From positions 1 to 64,000 of the forward strand of contig JAQYWC010000065.1 of the NCBI GenBank assembly GCA_030145245.1: a DNA stretch of 64,000 bases, read 5' to 3'. The first letter of the stretch is position 1; each line of letters begins with the position of its first letter. Positions 8,727 to 18,611 of the stretch are shown in pieces. The DNA comes from Desulfobacterium sp. (GTDB lineage Bacteria; Desulfobacterota; Desulfobacteria; Desulfobacterales; Desulfobacteraceae). A program made the translations under genes and the position numbers. The notes beneath the pieces are model-generated. The model made no database searches. It had not been told where the DNA came from and was given only the letters and a program-made list of their open reading frames with translations.

Positions 8727-10154
8727 ATGCCGTTTTATACATGGCTACGTCCCCGCTCAGGCGATAACGCCGACACACTGAAGACGAAACAACGGGCAGC
8801 CCAAAAGATAAAAGCCCTGGGTGCTGCGCTCAAGGCGCACATCAACGCTGCAGACCTGCCGGACAATATGGAACTGCCATCCGACATGTCAAGGTCCGTC
8901 CGAATCGCAACATGGAACATCCGCGAGTTTGACTCATCAAGCTATGGATACCGGAGCCAGGAGTCAAAAGCATACATCGCTGAGATCCTGTCCCACTTTG
9001 ACCTGATTGCATTGCAGGAGATCCGCCGTGACCTCGGCGCCCTTGACGACGTAAAATGGCTGCTGGGTCCTAACTGGGATTATATAGCCACCGATGTCAC
9101 GGAAGGTGCCTCCGGAAACAAGGAGCGCATGGCCTTTCTCTTCAACCGCGATAAGGTACGGTTCCGTAACGTCGCAGGAGAGCTTACGCTTCCCAAAGGC
9201 AAAAAAATCACCGACCCGTTTGGCGATCGTTTCAAGGTCAAGGGCGGCGCCCAGCTGGACCTTCCCCCAGGGCAGATCCTCACATCTCCCAAGGGGCTGA
9301 AAACCGGCACCCTCGCCTCCGGCAAGACAAAGGTCACAGAGGATGTTGAAATCCCGCTGCCCGAGAGGACAAAGATCGCCCTGCCGCCCGGCTCGTCCAT
9401 CCGCTTTCCCAAAAACGCCCGGGTGCCCATCACCCCCGACAACGGGATCGATATCGAAGCAACGGCCACGCCGACCCTGGCCGAAGCCGTGGAGATTGTG
9501 TTGCCCCCGAACTCGCTCCCGGGAGGTCCGCAACAGTTCGCCCGAACACCATTCTTCGCATCGTTCCAGGCCGGATGGCTGAAAATCAACCTGGCCACCG
9601 TGCACATATACTACGGTACCAGTACCGCCGGAATCGAACGGCGTAAGGAGGAAATCCGCCGCCTCACCGCACTCCTCGCCGATCGAGCCAAGAGCGACAA
9701 TGACTCGGACGCCGACGCGTACTTCATTGCCCTCGGGGACTTCAATATCGTAACGCCCGAGCATGAGACAATGGAGGCCCTCCTGACCAACGACTTCACG
9801 ATCCCGGAGCCCCTGCAAAATGTCCCAGGTTCCAACGTCAGGCAAAACAAGTTTTACGACCAGATTGCACTGTGGACAGGAACGTCCGGCCGTCGCAAGA
9901 CCTACACCCGGATCCGCCCCTGCCGCGCCGGTGTCTTTGACTTCTTTGATATCATTTACCGGGCGGACGAGGAAGAGACCTACCGACCGTTCATGGGCAA
10001 GCCCGGCTCGGACGACACATACGACAGCTACCCAAGCTGGCGGACACACCAGATGTCCGATCACCTGCCCATGTGGGTCGAATTCCCCATTGATTTCGCC
10101 AAGAACTACCTGGACCAGGTCGAGGCGGATATCCAGGCCCGGCTTGACGGCTGA
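8727..10154 (+). CDS. Endonuclease/exonuclease/phosphatase-fold protein with large beta-rich insert
   Basis: A 475-residue cytoplasmic protein (no signal peptide). EEP motifs are clear: IATWNIREF (about 58-66), ALQEIRRD with the metal-binding Glu (about 96-102), ALGDFNI (about 336-342) and SDHLPMWVEF near the C-terminus. Between the N- and C-terminal halves of the fold, about 110 residues (roughly 150-265) are inserted. They are rich in short hydrophobic strands broken by LPxG/LPPG turns. The flanking ends (NVAGEL and QFARTPFFASFQAGW) are normally near each other in EEP relatives. The substrate is unknown; nuclease or phosphodiesterase activity is expected. A strong GGAAGGAG ribosome site precedes the start. 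Confidence 0.8.
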   Translation: MPFYTWLRPRSGDNADTLKTKQRAAQKIKALGAALKAHINAADLPDNMELPSDMSRSVRIATWNIREFDSSSYGYRSQESKAYIAEILSHFDLIALQEIRRDLGALDDVKWLLGPNWDYIATDVTEGASGNKERMAFLFNRDKVRFRNVAGELTLPKGKKITDPFGDRFKVKGGAQLDLPPGQILTSPKGLKTGTLASGKTKVTEDVEIPLPERTKIALPPGSSIRFPKNARVPITPDNGIDIEATATPTLAEAVEIVLPPNSLPGGPQQFARTPFFASFQAGWLKINLATVHIYYGTSTAGIERRKEEIRRLTALLADRAKSDNDSDADAYFIALGDFNIVTPEHETMEALLTNDFTIPEPLQNVPGSNVRQNKFYDQIALWTGTSGRRKTYTRIRPCRAGVFDFFDIIYRADEEETYRPFMGKPGSDDTYDSYPSWRTHQMSDHLPMWVEFPIDFAKNYLDQVEADIQARLDG

Positions 10155-10184
10155 TATCCCGGGATTGTCCTGAACCAGGACCGA

Positions 10185-10250
10185 CCATCAGGGACTCGTT
10201 CCACCATGTCCCTGATGGTAAATAAGGGACAGCAGGCTGCCCCTTTTTTT
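10185..10250 (+). terminator. Double hairpin and U-tract after the EEP gene
   Basis: A perfect 11-bp stem (10185-10195 with 10208-10218, 12-nt loop) is followed by a second short hairpin (10226-10243) and T7 at 10244-10250. The second hairpin plus T-run is a typical intrinsic terminator. It separates this gene from the convergent amidohydrolase. Confidence 0.8.
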
Positions 10251-10267
10251 ATTGCGCAATGTACTGA

Positions 10268-11104
10268 TTAATGGTCCAGACCGAGGAGGCGGCGGGCGTT
10301 TTTGTACATCACTTTTTCCCGCACCTCTTCAGTAAAGGGGAGGGATTCGTAGATTTTAAGCGCATCCTTCTGCTCTACGAATGGGTGGGCGCTTGCAAAA
10401 ATGAACTGATCCTGAATAACGGTGTTGGCCGCCTGGATGTATGCGTCTGCCTGGGGGGAGAGTTCAAATTCAGAAACGTCGAGGAACACGTTTGCGTTGC
10501 GCTGGGTGACGAAGATCGCTTCGTTCACCCAGGGATAACCGCCGTGGCTGATGACGATTTTCAATTCCGGGAAGTCCCGGGCCACAAAGTCGATGTAGCG
10601 GGGTGCCACGTGGTCCATGACGGCACCGTCCACCAGGGTGGCAGGACCGGTGGTCATGATGATGGGGATGTTGAGCTCGCAGCATTTTGCATAGATGGGG
10701 TAGTACTTGGCATCGTTGGGATAGATCTGGGCAAGGTAGGGGTCGATTGCAGCCCCCCGCATGCCAAGCTCTTTGACCGCATGTTCAAGCTCCCTTACGG
10801 CATCCATGCCCTTGTGGGGATCAAGGCCGTAGAACCCGATGAACTTATCCGGGTATGCCGAGCAAAACGCCAATACGCTTTTGTTGTTGGCAGGGACACC
10901 GTAGGTTTTTTCACAATCCCGGCCCGTGATGACAGCGGCTTCAACGTTTCTCTCATCCAGATCTTTCACGATCTCTTCAAGGGTCTGTTTGGGTCTGTCA
11001 TCAAAGTTGATGGCCTTGCAAAGTCCTGCAAACATGCTGCTGTTTTTGATGCCGTCGATTATTTCCGGTGTGTTGGGTCGAAAACGAAAATCAATAACTT
11101 TCAC
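10268..11104 (-). CDS. Amidohydrolase-related TIM-barrel protein, metal ligands altered
   Basis: A 278-residue protein of the amidohydrolase_2 family. Barrel strands and the SHGGYPW motif (about 185-191) are kept. The first metal site, usually D-x-H-x-H, reads DFRFRP here, so both His are Arg. The usual catalytic Asp in the last strand (G-T/S-D-Y-P) is replaced by ASAHPF. Relatives with RxR in this place exist, but I know of no proven function, so metal-dependent hydrolysis is doubtful. A well-formed minus-strand sigma-54 promoter lies about 55 bp upstream and shares the activator sites of the isethionate operon, so the gene is probably expressed with isethionate use (inference). Confidence 0.8.
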   Translation of the reverse strand: MKVIDFRFRPNTPEIIDGIKNSSMFAGLCKAINFDDRPKQTLEEIVKDLDERNVEAAVITGRDCEKTYGVPANNKSVLAFCSAYPDKFIGFYGLDPHKGMDAVRELEHAVKELGMRGAAIDPYLAQIYPNDAKYYPIYAKCCELNIPIIMTTGPATLVDGAVMDHVAPRYIDFVARDFPELKIVISHGGYPWVNEAIFVTQRNANVFLDVSEFELSPQADAYIQAANTVIQDQFIFASAHPFVEQKDALKIYESLPFTEEVREKVMYKNARRLLGLDH

Positions 11105-11158
11105 TGTATATTCTCCTTGTAATCAAAATTTGGGGCAATCCCGTTTCCCTGCCCTACA

Positions 11159-11173
11159 GCAAAATACATGCCT
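11159..11173 (-). promoter_or_regulatory. Sigma-54 promoter of the amidohydrolase gene
   Basis: On the minus strand AGGCAT, five bases, TTGC matches the -24/-12 consensus TGGCAC-N5-TTGC with the invariant GG and GC at correct spacing. Predicted transcription start is near 11147, about 43 bp before the ATG. Confidence 0.65.
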
Positions 11174-11340
11174 TGTTTCTGAGGCAATGGAGATATCTTC
11201 TGCCTGCCCGGAGAAACAGGGTAAAATGGCAATCCTTAAGATCGCTTTTCTAATAGGTAGCAAAAGAGGGGAAAAATATTTTTTCCCCCTTGGGCAACGG
11301 CCATGTAAATCAGGCTAAAACACGCTGGGAACAGGGTCGG

Positions 11341-11435
11341 GTTGCAGAAGAGAAACATGGTTGCAGAATCGCAACATGAGGTGAATCCCTGGTTCCATGG
11401 GAGATTCAGCGGCATGGATGCAAAAATGCAACATG
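11341..11435. promoter_or_regulatory. Three 19-bp upstream activator sites shared by divergent sigma-54 promoters
   Basis: Related 19-mers start at 11341, 11360 and 11417. The second reads GTTGC, six bases, GCAACATG and is an inverted repeat; the third keeps the dyad as ATGC/GCAA; the first is a weaker copy. They lie about 170-275 bp upstream of the minus-strand sigma-54 promoter and 270-375 bp upstream of the plus-strand one. They are the likely binding sites of the sigma-54 activator encoded at 18612-19994. Confidence 0.7.
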
Positions 11436-11702
11436 CGTGAATCGTAAAAACATTGAATGGGGCGTTCAATTATTTTTCACAGCCCCGGACTTGAAATATT
11501 TTTTCAACTTTTTTCCGGGAATGTTTGCACCTGCTGGATTTGAAAAGTTTTTCGCAACGCCCCAACGGATATCCGCCTGATAACAAAGGAGATATCAACT
11601 TTCCTCCGAAGCATGGTCCGCATTTTCAGGCGGGGGGACAGCATGGCTCAGACAGAGCGTTGCCGGGCTGAATTTCACAAACCCACGGGGTCTTCCAGGT
11701 GT

Positions 11703-11717
11703 TGGCATCACAATTGC
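11703..11717 (+). promoter_or_regulatory. Sigma-54 promoter of the isethionate operon
   Basis: TGGCAT (11703-11708), five bases, then TTGC (11714-11717) matches the -24/-12 consensus closely with exact spacing. Transcription would start near 11729, giving a leader of about 70 nt before dctP. Confidence 0.8.
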
Positions 11718-11758
11718 TATGTTGGGAGGACAATGAGTGAATTTTAATAAAACGTTAA

Positions 11759-12805
<1,047 letters not shown>

Positions 12806-12860
12806 TTCCAGTGGGGGGCAAACGCCTGCCCCCCCATGCTGAAATCTTTGAGGAGACACC

Positions 12861-14735
12861 ATGGCTACCATAGCTCGTGATGACAATAGCCCCAACGCTT
12901 TTATGGCCGCTTTAAAGTGGCTGGATGAGAATTTTGAAAAGCCGTTCCTGTTCATGGGAATGCTCAGCATCATTCTCATCATTACCTTCCAGACCTTCTA
13001 CCGCTATGTAGGAACCTATTTTTCCGCAAATGCAAGCGGTGCCATCTGGACGGAGGAACTTGCACGGTTCATTTTTATCTGGATCTCTTATCTTGCGATT
13101 CCATCTGCAATCAAGAAGAGAAACAACATCCGTGTAGATATTATTTACGACCGGCTTCCGCCGCGATTCCAGGCCATCAGCTGGATCATCGTGGATCTTT
13201 GCTTCCTCGCCCTTGTCGGGGTGGTGGTGATCATGGGAATGAACCACCTTGAGATGCTCCAGGAGTTCCCCCAGGTGGCCCCTGCCACGGGCATGTCCTA
13301 CCTTTTTCCTTACCTTGTGCTGCCGGTGGGTTTCGGCCTCATGGGGATCCGCCTGCTCCAGGACCTGTTCAAGCAGGTCAGAGAATGCGGCTTTGTGGAC
13401 AGCCTCATTGGCGCGGCGTTCTCCGTTGCCATCGCACTGCCTGCATACTACTGCGAAGATGCCGGCACCCTTGCCATCCTGTTCGGCTACTTCCTGCTCT
13501 TCCTTGTTATCGGGGTGCCCATCGCCATCAGCCTGGGGCTTGCGGCCACCGCAACCATTGTAAACGCAGGCACCCTTCCCATTGAGTATGTGTCCCAGAT
13601 CGCATTTACCTCCATTGACAGCTTCCCCATCATGGCGATCCCCTTCTTTATCGCAGCGGGGGTGTTCATGGGGGCCGGCGGCCTTTCCAAGCGGCTGCTG
13701 AACCTTGCGGACGAACTGCTCGGCGCCCTCCACGGCGGTATGGCCCTGGGGGCAATTGCCACCTGCATGTTCTTTGCCGCCATCAGCGGCTCAGGCCCGG
13801 CCACAGTTGCGGCCATCGGATCGCTCACCATCCCCGCCATGGTTGAGCGGGGGTATGACAAGCTGTTTGCCGCCGCCATCGTGGCCGCCTCCGGTGCCAT
13901 TGGCGTTATGATTCCACCGAGTAACCCCTTTGTGGTGTACGGTGTTTCCGCCCAGGTATCCATTGGCAAGCTCTTCATGGGCGGTCTGGTCCCGGGCGTG
14001 CTCACCGGTCTCTCCCTGATGCTCTTCAGCTATCTCTATTCCAAAAAGCGCGGCTGGAAAGGGGTTGAACGGGAACGGAACCTTAAGACCTTCATCAAGG
14101 CATTCTGGGATGCCAAATGGGCGCTCATGGTGCCCGTGATCATCCTCGGCGGCATCTACGGCGGCATCATGACCCCCACGGAAGCTGCGGCCCTGGCGGC
14201 CTTCTACGGCCTGGTCGTGGGCGTGTTTGTCTACCGGGAGCTCAATTTGACGAACATCATGCCCTGCTTCATGGATGCATGCAGCACCTCCGCCATCGTC
14301 ATCATCCTCATGTCCATGGCCACGATCTTCGGCAACATCATGACCATTGAGCAGGTGCCGGCCACCATTGCGGCGGCCATGCTGAGCTTCACCAGCAACA
14401 AGATCATGATCCTGCTGCTCATCAACATCCTTTTGCTGATTGTGGGTACCTTTATGGAGGCACTTGCCGCCATCGTGATCCTCACCCCGATTCTGCTGCC
14501 CATCGTACTGAAAGTGGGGGTGGACCCGGTTCATTTTGGCGTACTCATGGTCGTAAACCTTGCCGTGGGATTTGTAACGCCCCCCGTAGGCGTAAACCTC
14601 TTTGTGGCAAGCGGTGTGGCCAATGTGAAAATAGAGGATCTGTCCAAGGTGGCACTGCCCCTGGTGGGTCTGATGATTCTGATTCTCTTGCTGATCACTT
14701 ACATACCGGCAATTCCGCTGATACTTGTAAACTAA
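12861..14735 (+). CDS. dctQM: Fused TRAP transporter permease (DctQ-DctM)
   Basis: A 624-residue membrane protein. Residues about 1-185 form a DctQ-type small subunit with four helices (FQTFYRYVGTYF and WTEELARFIFIWISYL). Residues about 190-624 form the DctM subunit with 11-12 helices and typical motifs such as AAISGSGPATVAAIG and GVMIPPSNPFVVYG. Fusion of the two subunits is common in TRAP systems. It lies 55 bp after dctP with ribosome site GAGGAGA. It works as the sodium-driven permease partner of the upstream binding protein. Confidence 0.93.
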   Translation: MATIARDDNSPNAFMAALKWLDENFEKPFLFMGMLSIILIITFQTFYRYVGTYFSANASGAIWTEELARFIFIWISYLAIPSAIKKRNNIRVDIIYDRLPPRFQAISWIIVDLCFLALVGVVVIMGMNHLEMLQEFPQVAPATGMSYLFPYLVLPVGFGLMGIRLLQDLFKQVRECGFVDSLIGAAFSVAIALPAYYCEDAGTLAILFGYFLLFLVIGVPIAISLGLAATATIVNAGTLPIEYVSQIAFTSIDSFPIMAIPFFIAAGVFMGAGGLSKRLLNLADELLGALHGGMALGAIATCMFFAAISGSGPATVAAIGSLTIPAMVERGYDKLFAAAIVAASGAIGVMIPPSNPFVVYGVSAQVSIGKLFMGGLVPGVLTGLSLMLFSYLYSKKRGWKGVERERNLKTFIKAFWDAKWALMVPVIILGGIYGGIMTPTEAAALAAFYGLVVGVFVYRELNLTNIMPCFMDACSTSAIVIILMSMATIFGNIMTIEQVPATIAAAMLSFTSNKIMILLLINILLLIVGTFMEALAAIVILTPILLPIVLKVGVDPVHFGVLMVVNLAVGFVTPPVGVNLFVASGVANVKIEDLSKVALPLVGLMILILLLITYIPAIPLILVN

Positions 14736-14823
14736 TCATACTGACACTGCGATAGTTGAAGGCTTAAAGCACAATCTCTATCGAAAATACGAACGAATAA
14801 AGAAATAAAATAGGAGTAACACC

Positions 14824-17304
14824 ATGTCTTGTTGCGTATCACCCCATGAACAACGTCTGTTGGACAAAATTGAAGGTAAAGAAGATATCTACCGCGCATC
14901 CCATCCCCGGGTATTCAAGATCCTTGAGACCTTTGACGGTTTACGGCCGATCATCGATGTGGAACGTGCCCGTTATTTCACCCAGTCCATGATGGAGACG
15001 GAAGGGGAGATGCTTTGCCTGCGCTGGGCAAAAGCGTTAAAGCACATTGCTGAGAACATCACGGTTTACATTGATGAAGACAACCTTGTTTGCGGCCGGG
15101 GCGGTGTAAAAGGCCGTTACGGTCTGCTCTATCCTGAGCTTGACGGCGACTTCCTTGATATCGCCATTAAGGATCTTCCCAACCGTACCGAGTCTCCCTT
15201 CTCCATCTCAAAGGAAGATGCCCGGATCGTTGTTGAGGAGATTGCGCCCTACTGGAAAGGCAAGACCTACCACGAAGCGTTGAACGCGGCCTTCCCTGAA
15301 GAGGTTCACAAGCTTTCCTATGACGATCCCGAAGGGCTTACCTCCCGTTTCATCGTCAACGAGACCTCCTCCTTCCGTTCATCCATCCAGTGGGTACATG
15401 ACTACGAGAAGATCCTGAAACGCGGGTTTGGCGGGATCAAGAAAGAGGCCCTTGAAAAGATCGAGGCCCTGGATCCCCTCTCCCCCATCGATAACGTTGA
15501 AAAGAAACCGTTCCTCCAGGCCATCGTGATTGTCTGTGACGCCATCATCACCTGGGCCCGGCGCCACGCGGTTCTGGCCCGGGAAGAGGCAGAGAAAGAG
15601 ACCGATCCGGTTCGCAAGGCAGAGCTCCTGAAGATGGCCGACGTGTGCGAACGGGTGCCTGAGCATCCGGCCCGTAACTTCCATGAGGCGGTCCAGTCCC
15701 AGTGGTTCACCCAGATGTTCTCCCGCATGGAGCAGAAAACCGGTACCATTGTTTCCAACGGCCGCATGGACCAGTACCTCTACCCCTACTACAAGGCGGA
15801 TGTGGAAGCCGGTATCCTGGATGAGGACCAGGCCCTTGAGCTCCTGGAGTGCCTCTGGGTGGGCATGGCCCAGTTCATTGACCTTTATGTATCCCCCACC
15901 GGCGGTGCTTTCAACGAAGGGTATGCCCACTGGGAAGCGGTCACCATCGGCGGCCAGACCCCGGAAGGCCGGGACGCCACCAACGAGCTGACCTACCTCT
16001 TTCTCAAGTCAAAACGGGAGTTCCCCCTCCACTACCCCGACCTTGCAGCCCGGATCCATTCCCGGTCCCCCGAGCGCTATGTTGCCGACGTTGCCGAAAC
16101 CATCAAAGACGGTTCCGGCTTTCCCAAGCTGATCAACGACGAAGAGGTTGTTCCCCTCTACGTCTCCAAGGGTGCCACCTTTGAAGAAGCCTATGACTAC
16201 GCTGTTTCCGGGTGTACTGAAGCGCGCATGCCCAACCGGGACACCTACACCTCGGGCGGTGCATACATCAACTTTGTGGCCGCCCTGGAAATGGTGCTCC
16301 ACAACGGTAAAATGCTCAAGCACGGGGACGAGCAGCTGGGCCTTGAAACCGGCAACCCCTGTGAATTCAAGACCTGGGATGCGTTCTGGACAGCCTACCA
16401 GCAGCAGCACAAGCTGTTCCTCAAGACCGCGTTCCATCAGCAGTATGTGATCAACAACCTGCGGGCCAAGCATTTTGCCCAGCCCATGGGTTCTGCCATG
16501 CATGACCTGTGCATGAAGCATTGCCTTGACCTGCATACCCCCCAGATCCCGGAGGGCATCAACCTTGGCTACTTTGAGCACATGGGTTTTGGTACCCTTG
16601 TGGACTCCCTCAGTGCCATCAAAAAACTTGTGTTCGAAGAGGAAAAACTCACCCTGGCTGAGATCATTGAAGCCTGCGATGGCAACTTCGAAGGCAAGGA
16701 AGATGTGCGTCAGCTCCTCATGACCGCGCCTTGCTACGGCAACGACGACCCCTATGCCGATGAGATTGCAAGACAGGTGGATGAACTCAACGTTCTCTTT
16801 GGCCAGAAGTACAGCAAAGAGCTCGGCATGCACAACGATATCCGTTACGTGCCCTTCACCTCCCATGTTCCATTTGGTAAGGTTGTCGGTGCCACCCCCA
16901 ACGGCCGTTTTGCATGGACCGCGCTTTCCGACGGGTCTTCCGCGTCCCATGGTGCGGACAAAACCGGCCCCACCTCTGTGCTGCTGTCCAACTGCAACTC
17001 CAAGAACTACGGCCACCGGGATCGTGCGGCACGCATGCTGAACATCAAGTTCACGCCCAAGTGCCTTGAAGGCGAAGAAGGCACCGAAAAGATGGTTGCC
17101 TTTATCCGCACCTTCTGCGACCTGAAACTCTGGCACGTACAGTTCAACGTTATCAACAAGAGCACCCTGCTCGCAGCCCAGAAAGATCCTGAAAAGTACC
17201 GCAACCTCATTGTTCGCATTGCGGGTTACTCAGCCTACTTTGTGGATCTTTCTCCGGATCTCCAGAACGACCTCATTGCCCGTACCGGCCATGACAGCAT
17301 CTAG
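14824..17304 (+). CDS. islA: Isethionate sulfite-lyase (glycyl radical enzyme)
   Basis: An 826-residue glycyl radical enzyme, cleaving isethionate to acetaldehyde and sulfite. The glycyl loop is [10 protein letters not shown] (G801) and the thiyl Cys is C464 in SGCTE with E466 as general base. Residues I recall as isethionate-binding in Desulfovibrio/Bilophila IslA (R189, Q193, W374, C468, E470, R678, F682) all appear here with a uniform offset of four: R185, Q189, W370, C464, E466, R674, F678. This separates it from choline, glycerol or hydroxyproline lyases. The related dihydroxypropanesulfonate lyase HpsG is the main alternative. The neighbouring TRAP genes, activase and sulfite exporter fit. 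Confidence 0.87.
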   Translation: MSCCVSPHEQRLLDKIEGKEDIYRASHPRVFKILETFDGLRPIIDVERARYFTQSMMETEGEMLCLRWAKALKHIAENITVYIDEDNLVCGRGGVKGRYGLLYPELDGDFLDIAIKDLPNRTESPFSISKEDARIVVEEIAPYWKGKTYHEALNAAFPEEVHKLSYDDPEGLTSRFIVNETSSFRSSIQWVHDYEKILKRGFGGIKKEALEKIEALDPLSPIDNVEKKPFLQAIVIVCDAIITWARRHAVLAREEAEKETDPVRKAELLKMADVCERVPEHPARNFHEAVQSQWFTQMFSRMEQKTGTIVSNGRMDQYLYPYYKADVEAGILDEDQALELLECLWVGMAQFIDLYVSPTGGAFNEGYAHWEAVTIGGQTPEGRDATNELTYLFLKSKREFPLHYPDLAARIHSRSPERYVADVAETIKDGSGFPKLINDEEVVPLYVSKGATFEEAYDYAVSGCTEARMPNRDTYTSGGAYINFVAALEMVLHNGKMLKHGDEQLGLETGNPCEFKTWDAFWTAYQQQHKLFLKTAFHQQYVINNLRAKHFAQPMGSAMHDLCMKHCLDLHTPQIPEGINLGYFEHMGFGTLVDSLSAIKKLVFEEEKLTLAEIIEACDGNFEGKEDVRQLLMTAPCYGNDDPYADEIARQVDELNVLFGQKYSKELGMHNDIRYVPFTSHVPFGKVVGATPNGRFAWTALSDGSSASHGADKTGPTSVLLSNCNSKNYGHRDRAARMLNIKFTPKCLEGEEGTEKMVAFIRTFCDLKLWHVQFNVINKSTLLAAQKDPEKYRNLIVRIAGYSAYFVDLSPDLQNDLIARTGHDSI

Positions 17305-17360
17305 TACCAACTTTAGCTGCTTGCACCCGAATTGATACCCAATTACCAATTGTAATAAGA

Positions 17361-17395
17361 AATGGGCTCTGTTCATATGCGAGGAGCTATAAGAC
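17361..17395 (+). repeat. Dispersed 35-bp intergenic element, copy 1
   Basis: This stretch contains TTCATATGC and AGCTATAA and matches 53185-53219 at 28 of 35 positions. Six of the seven differences are G here against A there. It lies between islA and islB, upstream of the strong hairpin. Confidence 0.6.
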
Positions 17396-17407
17396 AGCAT
17401 CCTGATC

Positions 17408-17435
17408 GGGAGCCCGCAGCGGGCGGGCTCCCTTT
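17408..17435 (+). terminator. Strong hairpin between islA and islB (attenuator)
   Basis: A perfect 9-bp stem GGGAGCCCG (17408-17416) with CGGGCTCCC (17424-17432), a 7-nt loop and a short TTT tail. It probably stops or stalls part of the transcription, or protects the islA mRNA 3' end. Either would make much more lyase than activase. Confidence 0.65.
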
Positions 17436-17461
17436 ACCAATTGATGAACACAGGCGACAAA

Positions 17462-18385
17462 ATGACAAACAAAGAAATTCAGAACACGACAGGCACGGTT
17501 TTTAATATTCAAAAATACTCGGTTCACGACGGCCCCGGCATTCGAACTGTTGTCTTTTTAAAAGGGTGTCCCTTGTCCTGCATGTGGTGCAGCAACCCTG
17601 AATCTCAGTCTTTCAAGCCCCAGCTTGCCTATAACAGCAACAAGTGCATCTCCCTGGCCGAGTGCGTACGCTGTGCCGAGGTCTGCACAGCCGGGGCGCT
17701 CATCCAGGGGGAGGGGGACAAGATCCACGTAAACTGGGACACCTGCACCAACTGTCTTTGCTGCGCAGATTCCTGCCCGTCCGGTGCGCTGATTACCTAT
17801 GGCGACAAACAGGCGGTCAGGGATGTGATCGATCAGGTGGAAAAGGATGCCGCGTTCTATGCCCGGTCCGGTGGCGGCATGACCCTGGGCGGCGGTGAAC
17901 CCTTAGCCCAGCCGGAGTTTGCCCTGGCATTGCTCAAAGAAGCAAAACGACGCTACATCAAAACAGCGGTTGAAACCTGCGGCCACGTATCAACTGAAGC
18001 CCTGCTCGAGGCCTGCAAATACCTGAACATGATGATGTTTGACATCAAGAGCATGGACAGTGAAAAACATAAGGAGTTCACCCAGGTCGGCAACGAGCGG
18101 ATACTGGAGAACCTGAAAGCGGTTCGGCAAGCGTTCCCGAAATTGCATATCCGTGTCCGAACCCCGGTTATTCCCGGGTTTAACGACACCACAGAAGATA
18201 TCCAGGCAATTGTGGATTTCCTGAAAGCCTATGATGTGGAGTATGAACTGTTACCCTATCACCGCCTTGGCACACAGAAGTATACCAACCTTGGCCTGGG
18301 GTATCCATTGGGTGATACCTCCCTTGAGAATGACGCATTCCTGCCCCTCCTGGAGATAGCCGGGCAGATTGGTTTCTCCAAGTAA
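17462..18385 (+). CDS. islB: Isethionate sulfite-lyase activating enzyme (radical SAM)
   Basis: A 307-residue activase that installs the glycyl radical on IslA using S-adenosylmethionine. The radical SAM motif CPLSCMWC gives C36, C40 and C43. An eight-Cys ferredoxin-like insert follows (CISLAECVRCAEVC and CTNCLCCADSC), as in glycyl-radical activases. GGGEP (about 145) is the SAM-binding motif. I prefer the ATG at 17462; an in-frame ATG at 17444 is possible, but neither has a strong ribosome site. It follows islA after about 155 bp that hold a hairpin, which suggests lower expression. Confidence 0.9.
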   Translation: MTNKEIQNTTGTVFNIQKYSVHDGPGIRTVVFLKGCPLSCMWCSNPESQSFKPQLAYNSNKCISLAECVRCAEVCTAGALIQGEGDKIHVNWDTCTNCLCCADSCPSGALITYGDKQAVRDVIDQVEKDAAFYARSGGGMTLGGGEPLAQPEFALALLKEAKRRYIKTAVETCGHVSTEALLEACKYLNMMMFDIKSMDSEKHKEFTQVGNERILENLKAVRQAFPKLHIRVRTPVIPGFNDTTEDIQAIVDFLKAYDVEYELLPYHRLGTQKYTNLGLGYPLGDTSLENDAFLPLLEIAGQIGFSK

Positions 18386-18611
18386 TACAGCCGTCCACCC
18401 AGAGGGGGGAGGAGACACCACCACAACGCACTGTAATAACGGAAAGAAAACCTTGTTTACTAGAATAAACTTAGACTTTTGTCATCAATTCTGGTAATCC
18501 TCCAACCATGGAAACAACCAATACCGGTTCCTGTCACAAGATGCGTCATTGAGCCGGATTTAAGATCCCCGGCCAGGTTGAAGTAAATCCCCCCCTGAAT
18601 GGATATGGGCA

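Noticed and set aside
8662-8766. Possible 34-codon leader peptide with TTG start overlapping the EEP gene
   Set aside because: AAGGAG is present, but the start codon is poor and the frame overlaps the real gene start; no other support.
14824-17304. Choline trimethylamine-lyase, glycerol dehydratase or hydroxyproline dehydratase
   Set aside because: The active-site residues fit isethionate sulfite-lyase at every recalled position; the GCVEP-type motif of the other classes is GCTEA here.
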